Assembly (NCBI GenBank): GCA_032615215.1
Contig: CP128433.1
Coordinates: 2,687,501-2,751,500 of the forward strand
Direction of reading: 5' to 3'
DNA length: 64,000 nucleotides
Source: Microbulbifer sp. MKSA007
Lineage (GTDB): Bacteria > Pseudomonadota > Gammaproteobacteria > Pseudomonadales > Cellvibrionaceae
This document shows positions 6,761 through 16,824 of this stretch, piece after piece. Both the position numbers and the translations under genes were made by a program. Within the stretch, counting starts at the first letter, position 1. Each line of letters starts with the position of its first letter. The notes under the pieces are model-generated. The model worked only from the letters and a program-made list of their open reading frames with translations, ran no database searches and was not told where the DNA came from.

Positions 6761-9700
6761 CTAGTTCACAGTTAACTCTTCAGTAACCTCGTCAACCCAT
6801 GCCTGAAACTGCTGTAGCGTCTTAGAGTGTCGGCGTTTCAATCGGAATTCATTGCATATGTATTCGACTGGATTCTCGGGCGATTTTTCAATGGCCAATC
6901 GAGCAAGTCCCAAGGCTTCAGGATGAGGTATTTCTGCCCAGTCCCTCTCCTCTTCCCAAGGTGCGAGCCCTCGCCATGGGATTTCATCGACGATGTCATT
7001 CGGGGATAGCCAAACTACAGGCTTATGAATGTTATCTCTTTTAATTCCTGCCCAGGGGGTGAGCAATTCAAATATGTGCTTGAGCTGTTTTTTACTTGTC
7101 CTTGATAGGCCATGCAGGTTGGCAATATCAAGTGCCAATTCATGAAGTGTAATACCATTTTTCTGGGATAGAATTGATTTTGCTATACCCACAAGTGTTT
7201 CCTTGTGGTCATCGTCGAAGTAGCGCAAATGGCTATATTCGTCGGATGATATCGTCTCTTCTACACGCTCAGCCTCTTCTGTCAAAATATCATCCACAGG
7301 TTCATTGTTAGCTGGGCTAATCTGCTCGTCGCCTGGGGCTGACCTTCTGTCCTCTTCTAGTATTTCATTTAACCTGCGATCAATTTTATCGATCGCCTCT
7401 TCTGGATCTTGAAAATAGTCTGTAGACCACAGTCTTACTAATCGCCACCCAAGGTTTTCGAGAATAGCGTGACGCACTCGATCACGATCTCTTGCTGAAG
7501 GAGATCCGTGATACGTTGCTCCATCACACTCAACGCCTGCCAAATAAACACCTGGATGGTCTGGATGTATTATTCCTAAATCAATTCTGAACTTACTAAC
7601 TCCAATCTGAGTTTGAACCCTCCACCCCTTATCTCGTAGTGCCCAGGCTACAGATTGCTCAAAATCGCTATCGAATTGGTCTACCCCATAATCTGCGGTC
7701 GCTTGCTCTGCTAGAGCAATAGGCCCCTTCTCAGCAAATTCTAAATAGTGTTTTAGATGTTCAACTGCCAATGCCGACGTACGGCTAAGATCAATCATTG
7801 AAGAGTCAAAACTCGAGAATATCAGTACTTCACTGGTAGCCCTTGTGATCGCTACATTTAAACGGCGTTCGCCACCGGACTTATTCAATGGCCCAAAGTT
7901 CATACTCATCGTTCGGCCATGTGCTTCGGTAGGTCCGTAGCCCAGGCTGAGGATAATAATGTCACGTTCATCACCCTGCACAGACTCCAGGTTCTTAACA
8001 AAAACTCCATCATAAGTATCAGTAGACTGAAAATATGGTTCTATGTGGGGATGTTTTCTACGGGCATCATCCAGTAAATCTTCTACTGTTCGCTGTTGCT
8101 CGGTATTCAGAGTTACGACGCCGATAGTCTGGGAAGTGTTTGCAGGATTGGTCAAACGTCGAACAATTTCATCAACGACTGCTGCCGCTTCAATAGGATT
8201 GTTCCTTCCTTTACCTTTTGAATAAACGCCATTTACACGATGTAGTGTAACTGCAGACTGCTTGGTGTCGGACGATGGATATGTAACGAGCGAGTTCTCG
8301 TAATACTTACTGTTGGAGAAGGCAATAAGTGTTTCGTGCCGGCTTCTATAGTGTCCCTTCAGTCTCAAATGAGGCAGTCGTGCGGCTAGAGCCTGATCCA
8401 GAATAGATTCAAGGTCTTCTTCATCTGGATCATCTACATTCACTGCCCCACTAAAGAAGCTGGTCGGCGGCATCTGTTTAGGGTCACCGACCACAATCAC
8501 ATTTTTCCCTCGGGCAATTGCCCCTACTGAATCCCACGTAGTCATCTGCGATGCTTCATCAAAAACGACCAAATCAAAACCGTTAAAATCTGAGGGTAAA
8601 AATTGGGCAACTGACAATGGTGACATCATCATACAGGGGCATAGGTCCAGTAATCGCCCGCCCATTTCATTGAATAATGAGCGTACTGGCTTATGGCGTG
8701 TTTTTTTCTGCAGCTCCCTGGCCAATAGCCCAAATTCTTTAGGGCTACTTTTGGCGAATGGATCCGGAATCGCCTTTGCTGCGATCGCTGCCACATAGTC
8801 ACTGGTTGTGATGGAAACTTCTTCGTCAAGCTTTCGGAAGTCATCAATCAATTGCTCATGTGTAGAGGCCTTAAACTGCCGCAACTCTTCACTCTGATCG
8901 ATCAGCTGTGGCGCCAACCAGCGACAGAATGCCGTGAGAGCTTGATCTTCAGCATCGTCCGACAGAATAGTTCTGGCTTCTAGATCTTTGGTGAGATTAT
9001 CGAGCTTGTAACGTGACAGTTCTTCTTTCGCAGAAAGCCATTCACTCCACGCCTTGAATTTGACTGCTCCAGTGAGCAGCTGCTCAATAGCTGGTGTTAC
9101 CTCTTCTAACGTGGCGTTTTCATCAAACGAAAGCTCTAGTTTTTCAGCTTCTTCAGCTATTGCCTTGTAGGTTGACCAGTACTGTTTAAACTCATGTTTC
9201 TGTTTTAAAATTTTAGAGCTTTCGAGAAAATCACGTCCATCAACTAGCCTTGACTTAATCGCAGTAAGCAAGACGGCAGGATCGTCGGTTAGCGCTACTG
9301 CGTCGACCAGAGCGTGATACGCTGATTTTCCTATTGATGCTGACTGTTGAAGACTTTCAGAGCTGGTCTCCCAGCCATGCCAGATGTTGTCAGATTCGAA
9401 CTGGCCTTTAAGGGAGTTTATGTCCTCTTGAAGTGCAGCAGCTTTTCCCAGATCAGGAAGGACGTCAAGGTCGCTGAATTTCGAGTATCCGAGCTTTTTC
9501 ACTGCCCCGTTTATCTTGAATTTGACCAAGACCCGCTTAAACCAACTCTCTTTGGCTTCCTCGTACATTTCCACCCATTCGGATACAGGGCTTTTAGCTA
9601 GCATTTCTGCTGTAACCTTATACTCTATAGTATCGAGGGCTTTATCAAATGAGGCTTTAGCTCTGCTTAATTCTTCTAGATCGTCTAACGATTCTTTCAC

Positions 9701-12586
9701 GCCTCGTTTAACGATATAGCCGAGGGAGTTTGATTCGGCTAGCTCAACGAGGTTTGCTAGCTGATTGGTACGAACAAGATTGTGCGGTGTGTTTTCCGGC
9801 AGTTTAAGGTTGAAGCTGGATACAAGAGTCGCTGCAGAACGGTAGACTTCGTTGAGCGACGTTTGATATCGGTTTAAACAGTCCAAAACCTGGTTTTGCC
9901 ACGCGTTAGACCAGCTTTTTGCGCGGATTATACGAAACGGTGTAGGATCCAAGCGGGATATATCGTTATACGCCAATGCAGACTCTTTAACTGCAGCCAG
10001 CATATCATCTAGCTTTTCTTGGCTGTTAACTGGTGCGCTGTCGAATCCAAGGGGCCAATTAATACTTAGTGAATGTTTGTCTTTGTAACGCACATCTCTA
10101 GCAATCGCATCACGAGCGGAGATGCCATATATCGATTTTTTGTGAAGTACCTTTACAAAACCATTGAGTTTATCTCGTTTCTCTTTGAGTGCTCGAACGG
10201 AATCAACCCATCCGGCGCTCTGCGACTCGTCGCGTTTATCGGTAGCCATCCTCAGCTGTTCCAACACGGCTTTTTTATTGGCTTTATTACTGTGTAGCTC
10301 GAGGCACAAATGGTCGAGTCCAACCTTTTCCATGCGCCGATAAACAACGTTTAGGGCCGCCATTTTCTCAGCGACAAATAGTACCTTTCTACCGAGTGCA
10401 AGATTGTGGCAAATGATATTTGCAATGGTTTCCGATTTGCCTGTGCCAGGAGGGCCTTCAAGCACGAAATCTTGGGGTCTACCAGAGGCCTCTACCGCAA
10501 CTAATTGGGAGCTGTCGCAGTTGAGGGGTGTGAATACCTTTTCGGGATCGACCTTCTCATCAACTTCATCCCTTAGAACGAAGCTGGCGTCCTGAACATA
10601 TGCATCCTGGGGATGGTCAACGAGGTGTTTAACAAAAGGGTTATCTTTCAAGTCGTCGAGGCGATCTTTCAGATCCATCCACATTAGATATTTCGCAAAG
10701 GAAAACGACGCTAGCACCAACTCTTCGACAACTTCAAACCCAGGTTGTTCAGCAATCGCTGCACGTACTGTGTTCCAGACAAGAGCCACATCTACACCGG
10801 ACTCATCTTCAGGCATAGATTCTCTGAACTGATTCAGGTCTATATTGTGCTCAGTGTTCAGAAACTCAATGAGCGTCATATTAAAGATCGGGCTTTCATC
10901 AGGTAACTGACGAACTTTGACGGGTGCTCTCGCACTGCTACGTGTAAGTTCTGCCGGGATCAGGATTAAGGGGGCTCGGTATGAACGATCATCCTCCGGA
11001 TTCTCCTTCCAGCGCAGCATGCCCAAAGCCAGATATAGCGTGTTAGACCCGCCCTCCTCTAGATCATTCTTAGCCTTCCGAAGAAGATTGACTGCATTTT
11101 GCTCGAGTTTCTTCCTGGACATGTTGGCAAGGAGAACATGCTTGTTGAGCTGCTCTAAAGCGTATTCCCGATGAATATCGGACCCAGCCTGTAGACGAAA
11201 GGTCTCTCCACTGCGTTCCCTGTCATTGAGAGGACTTTCTTCTGAAGATAGGAATTTGAACGACGCGCCGTCAGCGAGACTATCCTCCATTGCACCGATA
11301 TCAGGACAGTAGAGCTTTATTGCCACAGCGCGGTCTTTTAATGACAACAATGAATTGCGTTTTGTTAGATCAAGCAGCTTCCTTTGCCAAGTATCAATAC
11401 GTGTATCTGGTGTTTCATCGATAACTTGTTCATCCGCTCTGACCGGAGGAAGCGGCGGAATAATCGGTAAGCTTAGCGCTGTATCTGAGTCGGAAGGCTT
11501 TTCCTCCAGCTGTTCTTCAATGGTGGAAATTGGCTTAATCTTTCTCGCACGGGCCTGTTTGATATCAATCAAATAGACGAAGTCGACCTCTTTGTCCTCG
11601 CTAACTAGGTTCCGTGCGTGCTCCTTAGACTGCTCAAAGGTCACAGGCGAATCATTAGTGACAAGCGTGCTTTCAAAAAGTACTAAATCGCGTGCATCAA
11701 TACGTTTACGTAGATCCATGGGATCATCATTGGTTAAAACAGGAAAATGCTCATCGATCAGCCAGACACCAACGAATGCGTGATTTTTCGTTATCGCTAC
11801 TACCGGATTTAGGCCCATCGCTTCTAGGCAGCTGGCAAAAAGCAGCGATGTGTCAAGGCAGGCCGCAATTTTAGAGGCGCTGATGTCAGCGGCTAGCCGT
11901 ATACGTTGTCCGTGCCTGGCAAAACCCTGCGGTGGTGTAACGTAGGCAATTCGTTGAGCGAATATAACGTTCCATAATGCGGCGGCCATCATGTAGGGCT
12001 TTTCACGAGTATTAGATTGGTAGCCATCGATGCTTCTTCCGTGGCCACCGTTTTCCAGCATTTCCGCCACTTGCCGTAATAAAGATTCAACATACAGCCC
12101 GTTGGGTTTCACGAAGGCAGCCAACAGGTCTGGCTGTCTACTCTCCCCGCCCCAAAAGTTAGCGGGAAGGACCTCAATGATAAATCTAGAAGTCGTTAAG
12201 GCCTCATCAGTGTTGTCTCGTAAATTGACTGAAAGTGAAACGGAAACCTTCATTTCTTCTGTTAAATTAAACAACAAGTCATGCGGCACGTTGAGCGGGC
12301 GTTTTTGAAGCGAGATCGCTTGTCCTGGACGAATTTCATCGATAGACCATTCTTCTGGAGCGAAGATTTCGGGATCCGAACGTAGCGTGACAACCAAGTT
12401 CTTTAATAGTGCGACTGGTGCATTGTCCACTGGCTCTTCGGGCGCGGTTGGCGCGTACAAGCTAATTGACCTGAATATTGGATACGCATTTTGTTGTGCG
12501 GCCAATGAGAAGGTGGATAATTGATCTATCTTTAACTGAACGGCGGGCTCAGATGCCATTGGTTCATCCGTATTCGTAGAATTCAT
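6761..12586 (-). CDS. DUF4011-helicase-Vsr antiphage protein (Hhe-like)
   Basis: 1941 residues. Domain order: N-terminal region with a transglutaminase-like patch (about 240-275); a DUF4011-type segment around residue 395 (WQRKLLDLTKRN); and a superfamily 1 helicase with Walker A GPPGTGKS (about 710), Walker B VVFDEASQ (about 1343), motif III GDPKQMPPTS (about 1367) and motif VI RLNVAITRA (about 1575). A Vsr/DUF559 endonuclease domain follows with RIDLGI and GVECDGATYHG (about 1660-1690), then a DUF3320-like tail. This architecture matches the single-gene defence system called Hhe (Gao et al. 2020, from memory). It is transcribed convergently toward the prophage. Helicase and nuclease motifs are intact, so it should be functional. 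Confidence 0.85.
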   Translation of the reverse strand: MNSTNTDEPMASEPAVQLKIDQLSTFSLAAQQNAYPIFRSISLYAPTAPEEPVDNAPVALLKNLVVTLRSDPEIFAPEEWSIDEIRPGQAISLQKRPLNVPHDLLFNLTEEMKVSVSLSVNLRDNTDEALTTSRFIIEVLPANFWGGESRQPDLLAAFVKPNGLYVESLLRQVAEMLENGGHGRSIDGYQSNTREKPYMMAAALWNVIFAQRIAYVTPPQGFARHGQRIRLAADISASKIAACLDTSLLFASCLEAMGLNPVVAITKNHAFVGVWLIDEHFPVLTNDDPMDLRKRIDARDLVLFESTLVTNDSPVTFEQSKEHARNLVSEDKEVDFVYLIDIKQARARKIKPISTIEEQLEEKPSDSDTALSLPIIPPLPPVRADEQVIDETPDTRIDTWQRKLLDLTKRNSLLSLKDRAVAIKLYCPDIGAMEDSLADGASFKFLSSEESPLNDRERSGETFRLQAGSDIHREYALEQLNKHVLLANMSRKKLEQNAVNLLRKAKNDLEEGGSNTLYLALGMLRWKENPEDDRSYRAPLILIPAELTRSSARAPVKVRQLPDESPIFNMTLIEFLNTEHNIDLNQFRESMPEDESGVDVALVWNTVRAAIAEQPGFEVVEELVLASFSFAKYLMWMDLKDRLDDLKDNPFVKHLVDHPQDAYVQDASFVLRDEVDEKVDPEKVFTPLNCDSSQLVAVEASGRPQDFVLEGPPGTGKSETIANIICHNLALGRKVLFVAEKMAALNVVYRRMEKVGLDHLCLELHSNKANKKAVLEQLRMATDKRDESQSAGWVDSVRALKEKRDKLNGFVKVLHKKSIYGISARDAIARDVRYKDKHSLSINWPLGFDSAPVNSQEKLDDMLAAVKESALAYNDISRLDPTPFRIIRAKSWSNAWQNQVLDCLNRYQTSLNEVYRSAATLVSSFNLKLPENTPHNLVRTNQLANLVELAESNSLGYIVKRGVKESLDDLEELSRAKASFDKALDTIEYKVTAEMLAKSPVSEWVEMYEEAKESWFKRVLVKFKINGAVKKLGYSKFSDLDVLPDLGKAAALQEDINSLKGQFESDNIWHGWETSSESLQQSASIGKSAYHALVDAVALTDDPAVLLTAIKSRLVDGRDFLESSKILKQKHEFKQYWSTYKAIAEEAEKLELSFDENATLEEVTPAIEQLLTGAVKFKAWSEWLSAKEELSRYKLDNLTKDLEARTILSDDAEDQALTAFCRWLAPQLIDQSEELRQFKASTHEQLIDDFRKLDEEVSITTSDYVAAIAAKAIPDPFAKSSPKEFGLLARELQKKTRHKPVRSLFNEMGGRLLDLCPCMMMSPLSVAQFLPSDFNGFDLVVFDEASQMTTWDSVGAIARGKNVIVVGDPKQMPPTSFFSGAVNVDDPDEEDLESILDQALAARLPHLRLKGHYRSRHETLIAFSNSKYYENSLVTYPSSDTKQSAVTLHRVNGVYSKGKGRNNPIEAAAVVDEIVRRLTNPANTSQTIGVVTLNTEQQRTVEDLLDDARRKHPHIEPYFQSTDTYDGVFVKNLESVQGDERDIIILSLGYGPTEAHGRTMSMNFGPLNKSGGERRLNVAITRATSEVLIFSSFDSSMIDLSRTSALAVEHLKHYLEFAEKGPIALAEQATADYGVDQFDSDFEQSVAWALRDKGWRVQTQIGVSKFRIDLGIIHPDHPGVYLAGVECDGATYHGSPSARDRDRVRHAILENLGWRLVRLWSTDYFQDPEEAIDKIDRRLNEILEEDRRSAPGDEQISPANNEPVDDILTEEAERVEETISSDEYSHLRYFDDDHKETLVGIAKSILSQKNGITLHELALDIANLHGLSRTSKKQLKHIFELLTPWAGIKRDNIHKPVVWLSPNDIVDEIPWRGLAPWEEERDWAEIPHPEALGLARLAIEKSPENPVEYICNEFRLKRRHSKTLQQFQAWVDEVTEELTVN

Positions 12587-13206
12587 GTCAGAACTTTTCT
12601 TTCAGAATATTTTGCTAATAACTTATTGTTATACCGCAACCGCGGTTCGATCAAATACTGCCGCAGTGGCAGTTCATTTAATGAGCCATATCAATGCAAG
12701 CCGCATGGAGGTCGCTACTACCAGGGCTTTTCGGTCCTACTACCTGATTGACCGCTGTGTAATCCCATTCAATGAGTACGAACTGAATCGGAAAGGCTAA
12801 CACTGGCGCTTCCGCGGGGTGAAAGAGTTGGTTGGATTGAGGGGTTGAAAAACCGCTTTTGCTGTGCCGTTTGTGTATCATTTCGCCTTGGTCCGTGGTG
12901 GAGTCCAAGCGACATTATGCGCCTCTAGTTTGCCTGACACAATTGATGGAGATCAGAAAATAGCCGTTAAAAAACGGTCAGCAATCGGGGCATCTCCAAG
13001 TTGTTAGAGATGATTAGCCTCTATATTTAATCGTATTTGGGAGTCAACACAGTTAAAAAAATTCTCCTAAATGTTTCAACTATACATATTTAGTCTTGAT
13101 TTGAATCATTTCGATATTGCTAACTTTAGAGAGAACTTCATTGGAGAGGGTCAAAATATATTAATAGAGTATATTTGGCGTGTGAGGCTCACAAGGAAAT
13201 GTCAAA
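12587..13206. other. 620-bp intergenic region upstream of the Hhe-like gene
   Basis: Should contain the promoter of the leftward helicase gene in its left part. No supported gene: the open frames on both strands have poor composition and no ribosome-binding sites. The right part (13020-13200) is markedly AT-rich. Nothing else recognised. Confidence 0.4.
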
Positions 13207-13635
13207 TTAAAGGGGCCATTCCTTCAGTATATCACTGGTAATATACTGGCCAGGCTCATACTTACTTAGAAATCTTTTGAAATCCATCCCAAGCTTTCCC
13301 GGCGAGGATTTGGACATCGAATCTAAGTCTTTCAGTACAAAGCCTACCTTCACAGCCCCTTCGATATTAGCTTGGTACTTAGTCAGCACGGCATTCCAGA
13401 GGAAGGAAATAGGACGAGCCCATTCTCGCAAATTGCCGCTATAAGATAAAGGTACAAACTTCCCGCTAGAGTCAAGTATCCAACCATCTTTTGCTTTTGA
13501 TCGCCGATTCTCCAGAGTGACAAATGTCTGCTCGTCCAAAAAACGAGCCCCTAATGCTTTGAAGCTACTCTTTGTGTGCACTGTAATTTTTCCATTTAAA
13601 AAGCACACCACAGGAAATCTAATAACAGGACCCAT
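13207..13635 (-). CDS. Hypothetical protein, 142 aa
   Basis: The ATG at 13635 is preceded by a clear GAGGAT site, which supports expression. The protein is soluble, basic and mixed alpha/beta, with no signal peptide, membrane segment or cysteine pair. N-terminal strands (VIRFPVVCFLNGKITVHTK) are followed by a helical Lys/Trp-containing C-terminal half. No family recognised. It stands alone, with over 500 bp of non-coding DNA on both sides, which is common for recently acquired accessory genes. Confidence 0.6.
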   Translation of the reverse strand: MGPVIRFPVVCFLNGKITVHTKSSFKALGARFLDEQTFVTLENRRSKAKDGWILDSSGKFVPLSYSGNLREWARPISFLWNAVLTKYQANIEGAVKVGFVLKDLDSMSKSSPGKLGMDFKRFLSKYEPGQYITSDILKEWPL

Positions 13636-14151
13636 TTATTATCCTCAATTAATTGCCCTTTCCAATGCACGCTTAAATTCGAATGAGCCACTTTGCCGTT
13701 GAGTCTCATGCGTTTGGGTGAGTCGTGCCATCCCTATTTCGTTATGAGCTATTTGACACTGTGTCACAGTCGATTGTCCTCTAGGTACTTTAGCGCAACA
13801 CTTAATGCTTCATCAGGCTTTGTATTGATATCTGGCTGGATTTTATATACTAGCTCGTCACGTATCTAGGTTGACAACCCTATTGGCGGCGCAATAATTC
13901 CCATTCCTCAGAAATTTGTAAGGTTTCCAAGTTTGATACAGGTGCTGAATCTAATCATTGCAGGAGGAAAAGCTCAGGATTTCATTGCATTAGCAAATAA
14001 AGTTTTATTAACTGTAAAGGGTTCATTTGTACTAATTTATTGCGGTATATGTTGATAAAATATTAATCGGCACCGGGATTAAATTCTCATTTGATGTATC
14101 AGGGTGGATTTTAAATATTACTTCGACGCCACATGATAAAGGTCTTATGAC
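13636..14151. other. 516-bp intergenic region
   Basis: Separates two divergently oriented genes and must hold both promoters. AT content rises toward the crotonase gene (14000-14120). No gene, hairpin or operator could be supported. Confidence 0.4.
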
Positions 14152-15045
14152 ATGGAATATCATCATATTAAATACGAGCAAATTGGCCCTGTAGCCATCG
14201 TTACTTTTAACCGTCCAGAGGTTAAGAACTGTATTGGTACTCGCGCTCACCGTGAGCTGGTGGATGCATTCGATCGCTTTCGTACCGATGACGGAGCTAA
14301 AGTTGCGGTAATCACCGGTGCTGGCGATTCTGCATTTTGTGCAGGGGGTGATTTGAAAAGCAATCTTGCTGCAACCGAACCCACTAATCACCCCGATCCT
14401 GACGTGGCTGTTTTATGTCCTGTAGAGCCCGCTGATATTGCCCGGCATAACCGAGGAGAAGCTCCAGGCATTATAGGCCCATCCCGCTGGACCGATATTT
14501 ATAAGCCTATCATTGCGGCTGTGAACGGAATTGCTTATGCGGGTGGCTTTGAGTGGGCATGTTTTGCCGATATGCGGATTGTAGAAGAACACGCATCCTT
14601 TGGAATGACTTGTCGTCGTTGGAATATCGGCTTAGCCGATGGTGGTACTCAGCGTTTGCCGCGTATTGTTGGTATGGGACGAGCGCTGGAGTTAATCATC
14701 ACGGGAAAAGTTATTAATGCTGAAGAAGCTTATCGCATTGGGTTGGCCAACGAAGTGGTGCCAAAGGGAGCCGCATTAGGTCGTGCCGTTGAGTTAGCAC
14801 AGTATATCTCTACCCTTCCCCAGCCAGCGATTCACTCTGATAAAGAAGCCGCCATTCGTGGTTATGGAAAGGATCTTGATGAAGGCCTACGAATTGAGGC
14901 TGAGTGCTTTAACCGATTATTCAGCGACTCTGAATCCAGAGCAGAGCTATCCGAAGGCTTGAGACGCTTTAACGAGCGCGATCATCCTGACCGAGTACGG
15001 GGACAAGCCAAAACACCCGGCATTGTTCGTAGCGAAATGGAGTAA
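14152..15045 (+). CDS. Enoyl-CoA hydratase/isomerase (crotonase) family protein
   Basis: 297 residues, a single crotonase domain. The typical FNRPEVKN opening (about residues 19-26) is present. The oxyanion-hole segment FCAGGDLK lies near 62-69 and the second oxyanion glycine segment (AYAGGFEW) near 127-134. The protein therefore probably acts on an acyl-CoA thioester in the cytoplasm, in beta-oxidation or a related degradative route. It stands alone with a strong hairpin downstream, so no pathway can be inferred from neighbours. Length is slightly above the usual 260. Substrate unknown. Confidence 0.8.
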   Translation: MEYHHIKYEQIGPVAIVTFNRPEVKNCIGTRAHRELVDAFDRFRTDDGAKVAVITGAGDSAFCAGGDLKSNLAATEPTNHPDPDVAVLCPVEPADIARHNRGEAPGIIGPSRWTDIYKPIIAAVNGIAYAGGFEWACFADMRIVEEHASFGMTCRRWNIGLADGGTQRLPRIVGMGRALELIITGKVINAEEAYRIGLANEVVPKGAALGRAVELAQYISTLPQPAIHSDKEAAIRGYGKDLDEGLRIEAECFNRLFSDSESRAELSEGLRRFNERDHPDRVRGQAKTPGIVRSEME

Positions 15046-15133
15046 TTGCGACAAGCCAAAAGAAGGCTGTATTTAAGAGAATATATTGTTTAGGGGCTTA
15101 GATACCACGAATATATCTCGGACAATGTAGTAG

Positions 15134-15166
15134 AGGCCCATAGTGGCTATATGGGCCTAGCTATTT
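15134..15166 (+). terminator. Rho-independent terminator after the crotonase gene
   Basis: Perfect 9-bp stem AGGCCCATA/TATGGGCCT with a 7-nt loop, followed shortly by a TATTTT tract. It lies about 90 bp past the crotonase stop, between convergent genes. Confidence 0.7.
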
Positions 15167-15284
15167 TGGTGAATCAGTGGGGTTCTTATCGTCACTTTTA
15201 TGATCTGGACAGCCGCCCTCTTCCCAAGGCCCAGTTTTTATTAGACGCATGAATCGGATACATGTTGTTTATTTGCTGTTACGC

Positions 15285-15851
15285 TCAACCATTCGAATCC
15301 ATATTCTTACTCCAAGCCATTGGCAAAAACGCATCATCGAGACTGACATTCAGATTGTGGGTAGAGTAATTCGAGAGTACTTTTAGGCTAGTTCCAACTA
15401 TCACCTCTAGAACCGTCTCTTTCGTATAACCTGCTGCAAGAAACGCCTCAACTTCCTCTTCTGTAGCCCATCCACGTTTCTCATTGATAATGACACTGAA
15501 TGCTCGGAGTGCTTCGAGTTTAGGGTCATCGAGTGTTTTACCGCTACGCAGAGCCTTGATTACATTTTCATCTACACCGGCCATTTTGCAAACGGCGGTA
15601 TGCGCAGCCATGCAGTAGGTGCAACCGTTTAGACGGCTGTTTGTCATCAGGATTATCTCTCGCTCCGTTTCGCTCAAGCGAGATTTATCGAATAATCCCA
15701 TAAGTGTTAGGTAGCTCTCTACCATTACAGGTGATTCGGCCATGGTTGCCATTAGATTGGGTACAAATCCCATTTTCTTTTTAGCGGCTTCTAGAGTGGG
15801 CTTAGAGGCTTCTGGTGCTGTTTCAATTGTGTAACGTGTAAAATTGACCAT
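15285..15851 (-). CDS. AhpD/carboxymuconolactone decarboxylase family protein
   Basis: About 188 residues from the ATG at 15851; an ATG 12 nt upstream (15863) is the alternative. The core helix carries the CxxC redox motif with downstream His (NGCTYCMAAHT, about residues 76-86), as in AhpD-like alkylhydroperoxidases. It probably reduces peroxides using a thiol relay in the cytoplasm. The next gene upstream on the same strand is a peroxiredoxin-like protein, separated by a strong hairpin, and a LysR gene is divergent beyond it. A peroxide or electrophile response module is likely. Confidence 0.8.
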   Translation of the reverse strand: MVNFTRYTIETAPEASKPTLEAAKKKMGFVPNLMATMAESPVMVESYLTLMGLFDKSRLSETEREIILMTNSRLNGCTYCMAAHTAVCKMAGVDENVIKALRSGKTLDDPKLEALRAFSVIINEKRGWATEEEVEAFLAAGYTKETVLEVIVGTSLKVLSNYSTHNLNVSLDDAFLPMAWSKNMDSNG

Positions 15852-15910
15852 GAGTCTTACCATATAAGTTGGGTTTTACGGTGCTCGATATCGATTTACA
15901 TTGAGTGCTT

Positions 15911-15946
15911 CCACCTCTTTGGCGCTAGTCAGCGCTAAAGAGGTGG
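15911..15946 (-). terminator. 16-bp hairpin downstream of the peroxiredoxin-like gene
   Basis: Arms CCACCTCTTT and AAAGAGGTGG are perfectly complementary. They are extended inward by GGCGCT/AGCGCT (one wobble) around an AGTC loop. It begins 14 bp past the stop of the leftward peroxiredoxin-like gene, so it probably terminates or attenuates transcription before the AhpD-like gene. Confidence 0.7.
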
Positions 15947-15959
15947 AGGTGTTTACATA

Positions 15960-16622
15960 CTATGCAGTTGTAGACTGACTGAGCTTTTCAAGTACGGGAA
16001 ATAAGTCGCTGGGTTCGGGGCGACGTGTATAGTCAGGATTCACCTCCGCATATGCGATTGTTCCATCGGTATCTATGACATATCTTGCAGGCATAGGTAA
16101 GTTCCACGCGCCGTCACGATGGATGGTCGGGAGTTCGACTTTGAACACCTTGTGGAACTCAATTACATAAGGTTGTAATGTCCAGCGGATACCAAACTCT
16201 TCAGCAAGCTTTCCACTTTGATCAGTCAGAATTGGGAAGCTTAGCTTGTTATCTCTCTGGGATTTGCGGCTTTCAGCGGGCCCTTGCATGGAAATAGCAA
16301 CCAGGGTTGCGCCACGCGCTTTGATCTCTGCAGCAACTTCTTCTAACGCTTGCAGCTCAATATTGCAGTACGGGCACCACACGCCTCGATAGAACGTTAG
16401 AATAACGGGCCCTTTGGCAAGGAGTTCTTCCAGGACAAGGTCGTTACCTTCTGAATCTGGCAATGTAAAGTATGGGACTTTCTCCCCTACTTTAATCGAA
16501 CGTTCAACTTGGCCACTAGCAGCCAATTCCCTGGATGATCTGGCAAAGGCTTCAAATGCTCCTTCCGGGGCCTGTTGTTTAAATACTTCTTTGAAAGCAT
16601 CTAGTTTGTCTTGAAGAGACAT
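15960..16622 (-). CDS. Peroxiredoxin-like protein (AhpC/TSA family)
   Basis: 220 residues. A helical N-terminus (1-45) leads into a thioredoxin fold with the active-site segment FYRGVWCPYC near residues 81-90, so both a peroxidatic-type Cys and a CxxC arrangement are present. This subfamily usually reduces peroxides or disulfides, with thioredoxin as partner; the substrate is not certain. No export signal, hence cytoplasmic. A LysR regulator is divergently transcribed 200 bp away and the AhpD-like gene lies downstream. Confidence 0.8.
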   Translation of the reverse strand: MSLQDKLDAFKEVFKQQAPEGAFEAFARSSRELAASGQVERSIKVGEKVPYFTLPDSEGNDLVLEELLAKGPVILTFYRGVWCPYCNIELQALEEVAAEIKARGATLVAISMQGPAESRKSQRDNKLSFPILTDQSGKLAEEFGIRWTLQPYVIEFHKVFKVELPTIHRDGAWNLPMPARYVIDTDGTIAYAEVNPDYTRRPEPSDLFPVLEKLSQSTTA

Positions 16623-16824
16623 AACCTATTCCTCTAATGGTTTAAAGTTTGGAAGCGCGAGCTTTGGGTAAGCCTTCGATGGGCCAAGAGGCGACGTGCT
16701 TAACTCTCCAATTGGCCTTTATGCAGGTACTTACGCCAAACCACTATTGGGAAGATTAGTTACTTTGATTTGCGCTATAAACATGCTATTTTGAAACTCA
16801 TTGTATCCATTAGGGACACAATCT

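Noticed and set aside
12678..12908. 76-residue - strand frame upstream of the Hhe-like gene
   Set aside because: No ribosome-binding site and no recognisable domain; overlaps other equally poor frames.
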